Assembly (NCBI GenBank): GCA_907165135.1
Contig: OU015569.1
Location: 10,664,501-10,728,500, forward strand
Origin: Oikopleura dioica
Taxonomy: Eukaryota; Chordata; Appendicularia; Copelata; Oikopleuridae
Direction: 5' to 3'
DNA: 64,000 nucleotides
In this document: positions 10,989 through 21,659 of the stretch, in pieces
Numbering within the stretch: position 1 is the first letter of the stretch
Layout of the letters: every line of letters starts with the position of its first letter
Position numbers and translations under genes: made by a program
Notes under the pieces: generated by a model
Seen by the model: only the letters and a program-made list of their open reading frames with translations
Told to the model about the DNA's origin: nothing
The model's database searches: none

Positions 10989-12033
10989 TTACATCGCGGA
11001 GGAAATGTCGAACTTGCAGATCGGACATTCTTTGCTCTTCTTCAGCCATGGATCGATGCAGCCTTTGTGCAGCACGTGTAGACATGGAAGACGTCGAACA
11101 GTGTTGTCGGTCGACATTTCGTCCATGCAAACTGGACAGGTGTCGCCTGCGAGTGTCTCGTCCAGCGACTGGGACGGAAGGCGCTTGATCTGGTCTTGAC
11201 GAAGTCCGATGCTACTGTCATTTGTTGGAATAAATAAAATGACTGTCCACGTACTTGTGACTCGAAACAGTTGCAGAACAAGCGCCGCTATTCGAAGTGA
11301 CGGAAGGAGGAAGTAATCTATTTGATGCCAAATTATGTTGATGTCTACGAGGAGCGCTGGGGAAAGGCTCGATTCGACGCTCAGCAGCGTTCCGACGGAA
11401 TATCCTCACCGAGGGACCCTGGAAAATCTTGATTTTCGATCCTTATTTTTTAATTTACCTGTCGAGATGTTCCGGGAGTCGCTGTCTGAAGCGCTGCTTG
11501 ACGAAGCCCGATACTAGTGTGATTTTTTTAGAATATAAAAAGTGGCTATACACGTACTTGTTATCTTGAGGATCACTTTGACGATCTGTGCGGCTAGTAC
11601 TTGGGCGTGTATCGTGTTCTACCGGCTCTTGCATCATTCGCCGGTTCATGGCATTTATCCGTTGGATTGGCCTTCTCCGTTCCCAGGCCCTGGCTTCCAA
11701 ATTCTCTATCTGTGCGTTGGACGCATCAGATTCCGCTGCCGTATTGTGACTTATGTCCGTCGACTCGTCCTCGTCTTCTTCATCGTCGCTTCCTGTCAAA
11801 TCAATAACGCCCTCATCTGAAAAGGAAGTTATTTCAGATTATAACATTTTCAAGTAGACTTTGCTTACTTATTACTGAATACTTACTTATCGGCGGCAAC
11901 TCCGTGGTAATTCGAGTGTTCCCTCCAAAACCGGTCCTTGACGAACTTTGAGCCTGGCCTGGATTTTCAGAATTCTGAAGTTGTCGGGCGAGGGCCTCAT
12001 CCCTTTCGTACTGCTCGACTAGACGAATCGCAT
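10989..12033 (-). CDS. RING-H2 E3 ligase with SUMO-interaction motif
   Basis: Four recognised exons joined by short introns; the 5' end is incomplete. Exon one carries VEQYERDEALARQLQ, similar to ubiquitin-binding MIU/UIM helices. The next exon begins EGVIDLTGSDDEEDEDE, a hydrophobic SUMO-interaction core followed by acids. Linker exons rich in Arg and Ser follow. The C-terminus is a perfect RING-H2: C-x2-C-x14-C-x1-H-x2-H-x2-C-x10-C-x2-C (CPVC ... LPCLHVLH ... CIDPWL ... CPIC), then the stop at 10989-10991. RING-H2 at the C-terminus plus a SIM is the layout of SUMO-targeted ligases such as RNF4 and Arkadia/RNF111. That role is an inference. Two separate exons start with the similar word IGLRQ, perhaps an old exon duplication. 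Confidence 0.75.
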
Positions 12034-12605
12034 CTTTACGGGGTAATTAATTTCATAGAAGATTATTTTACAAAGAAACTAAATAATTAAACAAAAGCAT
12101 AAATATAATATAAAACTTATTGATAAAATTCTAGTTCTAATCCCTTCCAATTGTCGAATTGAATAAGCTCTGACTCATCTCTCAAAATTCTCCGCTGAAA
12201 AGGAGAAAATCCTGTCTTCTGAAAAAACTGCAGGAAAGTGGACTGATTTACGAAATGGGAGCGCCAACCCACTTCATTTTCAGGCGCACTTTTCTGATTT
12301 CCACGCAGATTGCAATATTGTTGTTTTCAACTCTAACGTATTTCAGCGCATTTGCGGAACAATCCAAGTTTTAAAACAAAATGCTTCAACAATGCCTATG
12401 AATAACATTATTTGCTTCATAAATTGTTTCATAAAGAGTTTATTCATTTGAACTTGGGACGATTTCGAGAAAACACCAGTAAGATTCCGGTTGTACAAAA
12501 ATGTTGAGCAGGATTGAAAAAAGTATCTTGACACATAAAAATCATTCATTTTAGCGTCATGCACGCGAGGTTGTTAATGTTTTCAGGTAGGAGTTCTTCG
12601 GAACG
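12034..12605. other. Region between RING gene and SH3-adaptor gene
   Basis: Should hold the missing 5' exon(s) of the RING gene, as no ATG is in frame in its first recognised exon, and the 3' UTR of the SH3 gene. I could not identify the exon. Confidence 0.35.
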
Positions 12606-14502
12606 TCAGAGCCGTAGATGCGATGAGAGCTCTTTCATCGCAAGATCGAGCTCGTCTTTTAGGTTTTGGCGGATCTTCTCGGACTTACTCGGTCTCGGGG
12701 CTTCTTCGAAAACTTCGTCGTTTGCGTGAGTTTCCTCAGAACGAGCTTTTGGCGCGGCTAAAATCAATGCTTGAAATCAAGGAAGAGAAAACAGCGGTAA
12801 AGCTTCTTACGTTGGATGGGCTCCACGATTTTTGTTAAATAGTTGGCAGGAATGATGCCGGAAGCACCCGTCGAGTTTTGCCCCTCGTACCAATTCTTGT
12901 CGATCTTGCTCGTCAATTCAAGAGTCTCGCCTTTTGTCAGCCGAAGATGTCGCTCAGATTTGGCTTCCAGATCAAAAGCCGCCACCGCCGAGCCTTTCTT
13001 CAGCGGCGAAGGAGAGCTCACACTCGTCAATGATGAGCGATCACTGCTTCGTAAGTAAGAAAGCTAAAAATTACAAACTTAGATTTCCTAGAATTTGAAA
13101 TTTACGTGATTTTTTTCCTTCAAGTTGAAGACAACAAAAAAGTCATCGACAATCCAAATCGTAAAATCAAAGCTGTTGATACTCAAAATTTACGAAATCG
13201 TAAATAGCAATCGATCACGATTTTTAATTTCGAGTTTTTCATAAAACTTAACCATCCATGGTTAATTCTGAAAACGTACGTGGCATTTTAACGCCTAGAT
13301 ATGAGCGTTGTTTAGTGAGAGCTTTATGATCTCTACAAAGGTCAAATAAATCAAAGTGGCGAGAACTTACCGGGACCATTCCGGTCATGGATCCTTTTCT
13401 GCACTGCGCCCATTGTTCATTTTTCACTTCGTCGACAGTAATTTTATCATTTCGCGAGACGGAGAGTTCCCGCTCGTTTCGCGCTTGGAAGTCGAACACT
13501 ACAGTAACCGACGAATTTCGCCGAGGAGATTTGGAGTAGACTTCGAGATCAGAAGTGCTTGACGGAATCAGATTTCGTCCCGCAGTCCGCAGAAAAGGAC
13601 CCGCGCTACTTCGGCCTTCAGGTGCATTCGACCCGGAAAGCTTCTAAAACTGGATAACCAAAATTCATTCCGTTAATTGCTGTACCTGTCGATTTTCTGA
13701 AGAGCTTCGGCGAGATGCTCGAGCACTGAGTTTCTCCCTAGTCGAGCTTTTTCGTAATCTACTGGCGATTTGTTCTTCATCTTCGAAAAACTTCTCCCAT
13801 GGTTGTGCAACGATTTCGGAGATTGACTCCTAGAATACAGAATTGTTACTGTCATGTTAAGGTGCTGATATGAAAAACAAAATCTGCGGAAAAAAATAGT
13901 TAAAGTTGTCAATAATCAATTTTGAGTAATTATTATTTAACATCTATTTCACTTGCGCGCAAGATCAAAGTCATTAACATTAAAACATCTTAACATTTGA
14001 TCGTTTAAAAAGTAAACCTCTTACAGCACCTTTGCCGCTTCTGCTCTGGCCAGGCTCATCCTCTTTTCTCTGCTGGAGTGGAAGACAATTTTCCTCTGAA
14101 ATGAAATTAATTCGGTCCTGATGACTCAGCAGCGACCCCAATTATCTCTAAAGTGGCTTTCTGATGGCGACTTTACAATGCCCATCTTCCCTATCATTCA
14201 CTTCCCGACAAATGAATTGTCATTGACCCGCAGGAAAAAAGTATCACACTTTTCAAGTTCATCAATTTATAATTTCCGTCAATAAGGCGCCGTTAAACGT
14301 ACTCCTCAATGACATTTGAATGTCATCTACTCATCAATTATTAGTCTCGAAATTAGATAGTAGAAAATCTAATTTACGAATGACTTGAAAAGTTTACCTC
14401 GGAAGGTTCATTTTCAGCAATATATTCAGGCGCGGGATTCCACTCGTCAATCTTCCCTGGCCTTGGCTTCTCCATCGCTTCGGAACGGATGAAATCAGGA
14501 TC
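12606..14502 (-). CDS. Two-SH3 adaptor, SORBS (CAP/vinexin)-like, 5' incomplete
   Basis: An adaptor protein. Exons in order: a Pro/Glu segment with KIDEWNPAPEYIAENEPSE (14398-14502), a basic exon (about 14040-14105), an exon with IVAQPWEKFFEDEEQIASRL (about 13683-13830), then SH3-1 (VFDFQARNERELSV ... TGMVP, about 13370-13630), SH3-2 (AVAAFDLEAKSERHLRL ... KNWYEGQ ... GIIPANYL, about 12792-13050) and a helical tail ending MKELSSHLRL with stop at 12606-12608. The SH3 pair resembles the first two SH3s of sorbin-homology proteins, which link vinculin/actin adhesions to signalling. A third SH3, present in vertebrate SORBS proteins, is absent. Joins are in frame with short introns. The start codon and any further upstream exon were not resolved. 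Confidence 0.6.
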
Positions 14503-15287
14503 TCTACGTCCAAAAGAAATATTTCATGGCGCGTGGGGTGGTTCTGGTCACTTCCGCTCTCACTGAACAAAGCCTTGTCAGAAGCGAACGATTTAAACAG
14601 TTGTTGTGACAGGAACTGGGCACACAAGAAAAAACGAAGCACGCAGAATCGGAATCTCTTGATTTTACTTAAAACTTTAATACTTCCGAAAATGGGGAAA
14701 GTTCTGCTTTTTTTTGAAAAGGAAATTTTAGCCTCTGGATGCACCGTGGCACCTGGCCAAGTGTCAGTGATCGCCCTGGAATAAAAAACTAAGGATAAGC
14801 TACCGCATGGACTGATGTAGGAATCGCGCCAAGGATACATAGGCAAAATTCGCCTTCGGGGAATTTCACGAATAATAACAAGCAACTAGCGCGATAACAT
14901 AAGTATGCCAAGAATGATAAGCTCATCCGCTCGATCCGTAATAATCCAAATAAAAAGTCAGCTTCAAAAGAAAGCGCTTTGAAAATTTCGAAATTTCAAA
15001 ATTTCAAATAAGCTTGGCTGAGTTGTATTAGGATGAAAAATCACTGTAAAGGAGGGAGCTGAAATCAATCATCAAGCTTAGGAAATTTGGTGATGGAACG
15101 CATGACGCGCGTGGCGAAAATCCTCAAAAAGTCGGTGAACATATCCGAGCAACATCCATGTCTCGGGATTATGAGTCCATGTTCTTGTGGGGTATTTATA
15201 CCAGCGTCGATGCCACTCTAAATCAGTTCACTTGAAAATTTAAAAATTTGTCAGCTTTTCCAATAAAAAGAAAAAATATCGAAAAAA
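14503..15287. other. Unresolved 5' part of SH3 gene and promoter of the next gene
   Basis: Upstream exons of the SH3-adaptor gene should lie here, but no candidate was convincing; the long minus frame at 14394-14885 is in a different frame from the recognised exon. The right end contains the promoter of the secreted-protein gene. Confidence 0.35.
15193..15200 (+). promoter_or_regulatory. TATA-like box
   Basis: TATTTATA lies 88-95 bp upstream of the ATG of the secreted-protein gene at 15288, with a CAGTTCACTTG initiator-like word about 30 bp further on. The position is plausible for a core promoter. Confidence 0.45.
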
Positions 15288-15923
15288 ATGAAGCTTTTTC
15301 TTTCTCTCTTCAGTTTTTTGACTTTCGTGTCTGCTGGAGGCTTTGACTTTGGATTCCTGAAACCAGAGCAAATGCGGCCCAAAAGTCCGGTGCAATTGAA
15401 ATCCGTCGAAAATGCACATCAGAGACTCGAAAAACTGTGCGATCATTTGCGAAGGTTCAACGCAGCCCACTTGATATCTCACAGTAAGTAGCTATCAAAA
15501 CAGGCAGTCTGGAGTAAACTGAATTTTAGAAGGGTTTTTCGACAATGTTTTCAAAATCAACCGAATTTGCGGAAAAATGATGAACAAACTAAGCCGAAAA
15601 TGCGCCGATTTAACATGGCCCCGACCTCTAGAAAAAACCTCAAGAACACGGCGAGAGGAAAATTTGAATAAAGATGAGAGTCGGCACTCAACTGATCCGT
15701 ATGAAAATCCAATGGAGCAGCTTCACAAAGTACGCACAAACGCGTTTTGCGAACTCGAGTTAATTTCTCAATTTAGAGCGGTCGAAATCTGTTTGACTGG
15801 ATCACGGCTCATCTCGGCGAGTGCCCAAATGCAGAAGGACACCGAAGACGAATCCAACTCAGAATCGTTGATCGCTTTTCCCGCCAATTTTCAAAGCTCC
15901 AAGATGAAAACTTTCAATTATAA
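15288..15923 (+). CDS. Small secreted protein, unrecognised
   Basis: Begins MKLFLSLFSFLTFVSAGG, a clear signal peptide, followed by a basic, helical, cysteine-poor mature protein of about 145 residues. Exon 1 ends at CTCACA|GTAAG (15484); exon 2 starts after GAATTTTAG. A second intron, GTACGCACAAACG...CTCAATTTAG, is 47 nt long. Removing it gives KSGRNLFDWITAHLGECPN and a stop at 15921-15923. Leaving it in also stays open to 15966 but gives a less protein-like end, so I prefer splicing. Four or five Cys remain in the mature part, enough for disulphides. I do not recognise the family. It could be a house-building, mucous or hormone-like secreted factor, but nothing in the sequence decides this. 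Confidence 0.65.
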
Positions 15924-17860
15924 TTTTTCGGTTAATCTTTCTATCTGTATATTCGAATCACGATGAAAAAAAAAAATAAAGAAAAAAAGGGAAACAAAAA
16001 GAAAAAGAGGGTCTTTGATCGTGCGCACGCTTCTTTGGTAGTCTTACAGTACGAAGAGGAAATAAAAAAGCTTTTGTTCGAAACTAGTCAACTAATCTTT
16101 CTCTAGTGGTTTCAGCCAAAACATATCATTAAAAGCCCCTGATACCGCAAAAGCTTTCGTTTTCTTTCTCTCTCTTTCGTTTTGAAAATTGAATCGCAAA
16201 AAGGAGGAAGGTCAAGAAGGTCCCTGCTGTGAAAAAGCAATTTCCCCTTTGACCATTTGTACAGGTAGTGCCAGTTTTAATTTCTGACACTTTCTCTTCA
16301 CTAAGAATATTCAGCTTCCGCTAGAGCTCATCTGACGCAAATTTAGATTGGAGCAAGGCCAGCAGCCTTTTTTCAATTATGAAAACACTGACAACTTGCA
16401 ATGCATTAAAACTTAATGCAAAAAAATGGCCGGAAAAAATATAAATTTTTCGCCTTCGAACAGCCATAACTCGCGTGATACTTTATGAAATCAAGCGATG
16501 AAGATATCAATCGAAAGCTTAGATTCTGAGGATTGGGGCAACGTAAAAATTATTATGTAAAATCGACTTTTCTGATTGGCCGAAAATTTGAAATAATTAT
16601 TTTTGCCAGTGAAAATAATTTTTTTTCAATTTTTTTTTTCTTGCCCCATTTGTCAGAAGCTGAGCTTTTCATAGATATTTTAATCATATGATTTCATCAA
16701 TTCTAGCGTGAGATATGTCAGTTCGTAGGAATTTCAAAAAAATGTTCGTGGAATCGCCTCAGGCTATGATAAGAGGTTTTTTTCAGGTAATTTCGGGAGC
16801 TCAATAAGCCATGAAAACAACCCTATAAATGATTTCTGTCAAAGACGAAATTTTTGTCAAAATCGAAAATTTATATTTTTTCCGGCCAATGCACATTTAC
16901 AGGAGTCCTTACCTTCTATTAAAGAAAGCAAGCTCTTTCTCTTGTTGAATTCCGTGTCCTGGTATCTCAAGGGTAGTGAGCTCGCCCAGCGGCGAGAGAG
17001 GGAGAGAAAAAAAAACTTCTAGGGCCACTTGATGACGGAATTAGTCGGTAATTACAGACTAATTAAGTTTCTTCCCAGAAGCTTTTGTGCGCCCTTGTCT
17101 CTCTTTGTCGCCCAGATTGCGCTAAAAACACAAGAATTCGTCGCAGAGTTGTAGTGTTGCTAGAAAAATTGATTGTTCTCTCTTTCTCTGTCTTTCCGTA
17201 CTGTAGTAACTGTACTGGAGAACGAGGCGTTTACCAGGAGCGCCGCGCTCTGACAACAAAAAGCAGATTATCGATTCAGGAAGGGCTGAGGATCTCACTG
17301 CGCCGCCGAGTCAAGTCGAAATGAAAAATGCACAAATAAAAAATTAACTTTTTTTTAACTCTTGGGCGAATTGGCAAAATGGGAATTGAACTGCCTCTCG
17401 ATGGACTCGGCGGCGCACTGCTCGACCGTGAAAGGAAAGGAAAGCCTAGACTATAATTGGAGTCTCGCGAGATGACCTTGATCAAGGATCGACGCCATCG
17501 CTTATCGTTTTTAATTTTGAAGCGAAGGAACCGCCTTATCGCTAATTTCAAATTTGAAACACTTTTTCTCCGGATCATTTTGGAATTCTCCCGGTCGAAA
17601 GATTTTTACGAAGAAACGCAAAATGATGTTCGATCACAAACTCAGCTGAAATCATGGAGGAAACAGGCAGTCTGAAACGGAAATTTGGATTCTGCGAGAC
17701 AGCGGAAAAAATTTTCTCGCTGTCTTGGGCGTCAACGAGGACAGTTCTCGCACCCTTTCGAGCGGAGCATTCTCGAAGAAGAAAAAAACAAGGAGTTGAG
17801 TTTCAAACCAACTAGGGACTCCGAAACCGACTCGAAAACTTTTCCATGTTGAAACTGCCG
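15924..17860. other. Long intergenic region with one MITE
   Basis: No convincing gene. It holds the 460-bp inverted-repeat element at 16428-16887. Elsewhere are pyrimidine-rich and GAGA-rich tracts (about 16970-17010) and short open frames of basic composition, typical of chance. The right end is the promoter of the short gene at 17940. Confidence 0.45.
16428..16887. mobile_element. MITE-like inverted-repeat element, 460 bp
   Basis: Ends are GGCCGGAAAAAATATAAATT on the left and its near-perfect reverse complement on the right. The arms continue as an imperfect long inverted repeat: ACTCGCGTGATACTTTATGA-like sequence reappears inverted near 16690-16715. The flanks share AAT on both sides, a possible 3-bp target duplication. 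There is no coding capacity. A non-autonomous DNA transposon is the simplest reading; the superfamily is undetermined. Confidence 0.7.
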
Positions 17861-17868
17861 TATAAAAA
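17861..17868 (+). promoter_or_regulatory. TATA box
   Basis: TATAAAAA lies about 75 bp upstream of the ATG at 17940, followed at the usual distance by a candidate start site near 17890. Confidence 0.65.
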
Positions 17869-17939
17869 GGCCTCTCCCCGTCGAAAAAGCTCACATTTTG
17901 TCAATTTGAGTAAATCAAAAGTCGGCAAAAAAGCTTACG

Positions 17940-18116
17940 ATGGGCTCACAACCAGAGATGACCAAAGCCACCGAGGAGGAGATTCCAAAGGAGGAACAGT
18001 TCATGCAGCCTTCCCAGCCAAAGGAGCTCGAAGCGAAGTCGGAGCGTCTCAAGAAATTCCTTACCAGATCCCGGGATTCATCTTTTTTTCTGCAGGCGCA
18101 GTGTGTTAGTGTGTAA
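17940..18116 (+). CDS. 58-aa protein, highly charged, unrecognised
   Basis: A short intronless frame starting MGSQPEMTKATEEEIPKEE and continuing with PKELEAKSERLKKFLTRSRD, then FFLQAQCVSV and stop. It is bounded by a TATA box at 17861 and an AATAAA at 18176, so the whole would make a transcript of about 300 nt. The middle is acidic then basic and likely helical. A TTTTTTTCTGCAG near the 3' end resembles a splice acceptor, but no donor was found that would use it. I do not recognise the family. The promoter and poly(A) frame are the main support. Confidence 0.5.
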   Translation: MGSQPEMTKATEEEIPKEEQFMQPSQPKELEAKSERLKKFLTRSRDSSFFLQAQCVSV

Positions 18117-18175
18117 GAATATTTCGAGATCATCTCCGGCGAAAAAGGATTCTTCCACAAGCATTTCAAGACTTT

Positions 18176-18181
18176 AATAAA
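18176..18181 (+). terminator. Polyadenylation signal
   Basis: AATAAA 60 bp after the stop of the 58-codon gene. Confidence 0.5.
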
Positions 18182-18585
18182 CACACTTTGACATTTAATT
18201 GTTTCACCGACTGCTCACTTCAAATGAAGTCTATCTAAGAGGGTCTAATCATTCGAATACGTCGCGTTTTCAGCAGGCAATAGTAAAGTTGAGAATAAGT
18301 TCTCAAGAGACTTTGTTATTAGTAAGCTTATTCGTATCGTTCATCTAAATTATTATCGCACCGAATTATTCTTTTTTTTTTCAATCAAATTTGAGCGAGC
18401 ATCCAGCCTAAAGAGATCTTCGACGCGTAGCCAGCGCGATTTCGAGCGTAGTAGCGCGCTTTTGCGTGGGCGCCGCGGAGCCAGTCAGCGCCAAGCAGTA
18501 CGCACACGAGACCAGAGAACGCTCTTTCCAATTCTCTCATAGTTTTCCCACTTCAGGAGACAATCCTTCGTCTTCGCAGAAAAAA

Positions 18586-19228
18586 ATGTCTGGCAACAAA
18601 GAGAAACGTCGCAGCCGCAAATCTCTCCAAGATTGCAAGGCAGAATTCAGAGTAAGTTCCTTTTCAACTGAGTATTCTAATCCTCTTTCATAATTATCAC
18701 TTCTCAAAAGTTGAACTTTTCTATAAACCTCGAATTATAGGTGAGACGAACAGTTTCCGAACCTGAGCTAGAAAACCAAGACCCCCTCGCTTCCAAAGAG
18801 GAGATCTTCGCCAAGAAATATGTTGAGCCATTTGAAGCTAAAAAGGCCAAAATAGCGGTGAGTTTATCATTCGTCGGATGAAGTTCTTAAAGTTTTCTAG
18901 GAAAAAACTGCTCAATGGACCTCGATTCAAGCTATTCCCCAGCTTCAGCTTCCGGAAATCACCTCAAACGTTAGTCTAAAAATGAGCGAAAATCTGAATG
19001 AGGCATCCCTAAGGCTAGTCCCTCAATTTTTACATTCAGGATTTCAACGGCTGGGACCCGAGTCCCTTTGAAAACTCACTTGCCGCTTCAAAGATGGCGA
19101 TTGAGAATCATCTCTTCAAAGAAAGATCGAAAATTCTCATCGAGCAAGAAAACGAAAATTATCAGAAGTTCATCGCCGAGCACGAACTACTAGGGCGCAA
19201 ACACGCAGCAACAAGTGTTCCAGAATGA
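18586..19228 (+). CDS. Small charged coiled protein, unrecognised
   Basis: Starts MSGNKEKRRSRKSLQ after an A-rich leader. Four exons: 18586 to about 18651, then VRRTVSEPELENQDP to AKKAKIA, then EKTAQWTSIQAIPQLQLPEI, then DFNGWDPSPFENSLAASKM and a helical tail to stop TGA 19226-19228. All introns are GT-AG and every join keeps frame. It has a basic N-terminus with SR-type phosphorylation sites, a central acidic stretch and a C-terminal helix rich in Glu and Lys. The conserved-looking motif WDPSPFE may be a docking motif. No family was recognised; a nuclear or chromosomal role would be a guess. Confidence 0.6.
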
Positions 19229-19849
19229 GAAGAAAAAGCGTTTCAAATTTGAATTTTTATTTTTAATTTTTTTTTTATTTTTTAAATTTGGTGCGAGGTC
19301 CAGATCTGTCGGTATCTTTAATTAAAAAAGGCTGTTTTTTCGTCGGAAAAGCAACCTAAAATTCGAGAGACCGGCAGTTTTGGACAAATCTTTCTGTCCA
19401 AATCGGACAGAGCGACTAATCGAAAAACTCGATTTCGTACCTTTTTCAATTTCTGTGTCCCAGAACCAGTTTATTATTTTCCTCATTTTCCCTCCGTTTT
19501 ATTTTTTGTTCACCCCCGTTTTCCCCCCACTGCCTTTTACACTTTTCACATCCCACTTTCCCACAATCACTTCAAACAAGTTTTTAAAATAAAAAAATGA
19601 CCTCACTGTAAATTGCTTTATGCAGTTTACTTTGAGGCTCGTTACTATTCTCACAATCACAAAATATAAGTTATCCCCTTTTTATTTCAGGTCTGTAATT
19701 TCCAAAATGCGGGAAATCCATTCTTCGATGCGATATAATACGCATCGTATGATGGCTCGGAGCGTTTTCATTTCTTTGATTACCACCGAGTGAGTTATTA
19801 TTAATCGCTATTTTTTCAGAGTCGGATTTCTTAAATACCCTTTCCTAAA
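19229..19849. other. Intergenic, upstream of ribosomal-protein cluster
   Basis: T-rich and pyrimidine-rich sequence with no domain-bearing frame. It presumably contains the 3' UTR of the preceding gene and the promoter of RPL7A. The tract immediately before the RPL7A start (TCGGATTTCTTAAATACCC) is pyrimidine-rich, as usual for ribosomal-protein genes. Confidence 0.4.
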
Positions 19850-20896
19850 ATGGTAAGCCCTTTTCCTCCCATCCCCTTTCCTCAACTCCTTTTTAGCCAA
19901 AAGGAAAGCAATCCAAGGCCCGACGAGTGGCAGCCGCTCCCTCCCTCATCAAGAAGAAGAAGGAGGTCAAAGAGCAAAACCCTCTCTTCGAGAAGCGAGC
20001 GAAGAACTTCGGAATCGGTAAGAAACTTTAGATTTCGCGGGATTACTTGCAGCCTTTAGTCACTAGAGTTTACTGAAGATAACGCAGTCTTCAAAGATTA
20101 ATTTATTCCCTTCTACTTCTGATCTTTTTTGTAGGCCAGGATATCCAGCCCAAGCGAGATCTTACTCGATTCGTCCGATGGCCAAAGTACGTCCGACTTC
20201 AGCGACAGAAGGCCGTCCTCCAGAAGCGACTCAAGGTCCCACCAATGGTCAACCAGTTCTCCAACGTACGTAAATCCGTTCCCTTCTCCTTTTCATCAAT
20301 TTTGTAGACCCTCGACCGACAGACCGCCGCTGCTTTCTTCAAGCTCGCCGAGAAGTACCGACCAGAGAACCGAGCCGAAAAGAAGGCCCGACTCTTGGCT
20401 CGAGCTGAGGCTAAGTAAGTTGACTTTTCCAACGCTAGAATTCACCCGTTTTTCCAGGGCTGCCGGCAAAGCCGACTCTGCTGATGCCCGAAAGGCTAGC
20501 TTGACCGTCGGCGTCAACCGAGTCACCACCGCCGTCGAGAAGAAGAAGGCTTCCCTCGTCGTCATCGCCCACGACGTTGACCCAATCGAGGTTGTCATCT
20601 TCCTCCCCACCCTTTGCCGACGAATGGGCGTTCCATACTGCATCGTCAAGGGCAAGTCTCGACTCGGCCGACTTGTCGGTTTGAAGAACTGCTCTTCTGT
20701 CGCCCTCACCAACGTCAACGCCGAGGACCGAAACCAACTTGCCAAGATTGTTGAGTCCGTCAACACCAACTACAACGAGCGAGCTGAAGAGATCCGACGA
20801 CACTGGGGTGGACAGATCATGTCCCAGCGATCTAACGCCCGACAGGCCAAGATCGAAAAGGCCCGAGCCAAGGAAGAGGCTAAGAAGCACATGTAA
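19850..20896 (+). CDS. RPL7A: 60S ribosomal protein L7a (eL8)
   Basis: A large-subunit ribosomal protein. Exon 1 is only the ATG (19850-19852), joined by an intron of about 44 nt to [10 protein letters not shown]. Family-specific stretches follow: [38 protein letters not shown], the L7Ae RNA-binding core [37 protein letters not shown] and the tail EEIRRHWGG. Length and order match the animal protein throughout. Four introns are GT-AG. First gene of a tight plus-strand pair with RPS17, 135 bp downstream. Confidence 0.97.
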
Positions 20897-20990
20897 AAGC
20901 TTATTTTCCCTCCTTCTGTTCAAACTTCTTTTTCGCTCAAAATGTTTTGTGAACATCGCTCAGGCTGAAAAAGGAAGCAACTCACTCTCA

Positions 20991-21004
20991 ATTCCCTTTT
21001 TTAG
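20991..21004 (+). promoter_or_regulatory. Candidate trans-splice acceptor before RPS17
   Basis: The pyrimidine run ATTCCCTTTTTTAG ends 27 nt before the RPS17 ATG with no upstream donor in the same short spacer. In genomes with spliced-leader trans-splicing this is what a downstream operon gene looks like. Confidence 0.5.
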
Positions 21005-21031
21005 ATCTCGGATCAAAAGTAATCTCTCGCC

Positions 21032-21467
21032 ATGGGCCGTGTTCGTACTAAGACTGTCAAGAAGGCTTCCCGCCGAATCATAGAAAAGTACTACATGATG
21101 CTCAACTTGGATTTCCACACCAACAAGCGAGTCATCGAGGAGATCGCCATCATCCCCACCAAGCGACTCCGAAACCAGATCGCCGGATTCATCACTCACT
21201 TGATGAAGCGAATCCGAGCCGGTCCCGTTCGAGGCATCTCCATCAAGCTCCAGGAGGAAGAGCGGTATGTCCTTCTTTACTCGAACTTCGTTTTAACATT
21301 CTACCATCAGAGAACGACGAGACAACTACGTCCCAGAGGTCTCTGCCCTCTCCGACTCCAACCTTTTGGACGTCGATCCAGCCACCAGCGCTATGGTCAA
21401 GGCTCTCGATGTCGAAAACAAGGAAGCCCTCGTCGACGCCCTCAAGTGCACCGAGTCCCGAGCATAA
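21032..21467 (+). CDS. RPS17: 40S ribosomal protein S17 (eS17)
   Basis: Small-subunit ribosomal protein. [20 protein letters not shown], then [34 protein letters not shown] and [15 protein letters not shown] follow the family exactly. One short intron leads to [12 protein letters not shown] and the end at TAA 21465-21467. An AATAAA lies 10 bp after the stop. It sits between RPL7A and GTF2H3 on the same strand, in what looks like one operon. Confidence 0.97.
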
Positions 21468-21659
21468 GTTCTCTGAAAATAAACTGCAGCATCGCGGGTT
21501 TACCCTGCGAGCTCAGGAAATTCTGTTCAATAATTGGGTGTTTGGTTTCCCTGCATAAGTACACTCGTGTACCTATGCTTGCGTCGGCTGTAGCCTCGTC
21601 TAGCTACCTAGCCGCTTTTACCCGATCGAACTAGTCTTGTTAAACCCCAACTTTTTAGA

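Noticed and set aside
14394-14885. 163-aa minus-strand frame near the SH3 gene
   Set aside because: Different frame from the exon DEWNPAPEYIAENEPSE, which joins properly to the next exon; no domain visible.
20019-20135. snoRNA in an RPL7A intron
   Set aside because: Vertebrate RPL7A introns host box C/D snoRNAs, but I found no paired C (RUGAUGA) and D (CUGA) boxes with a terminal stem here.
20435-20956. 173-aa open frame on the minus strand
   Set aside because: Antisense shadow of RPL7A; acidic/Leu-rich mirror of a basic protein, with no splice or start context.
21480-21655. H/ACA RNA or spliced-leader gene between RPS17 and GTF2H3
   Set aside because: Some hairpin potential, but no convincing ANANNA and ACA boxes; left as operon spacer.
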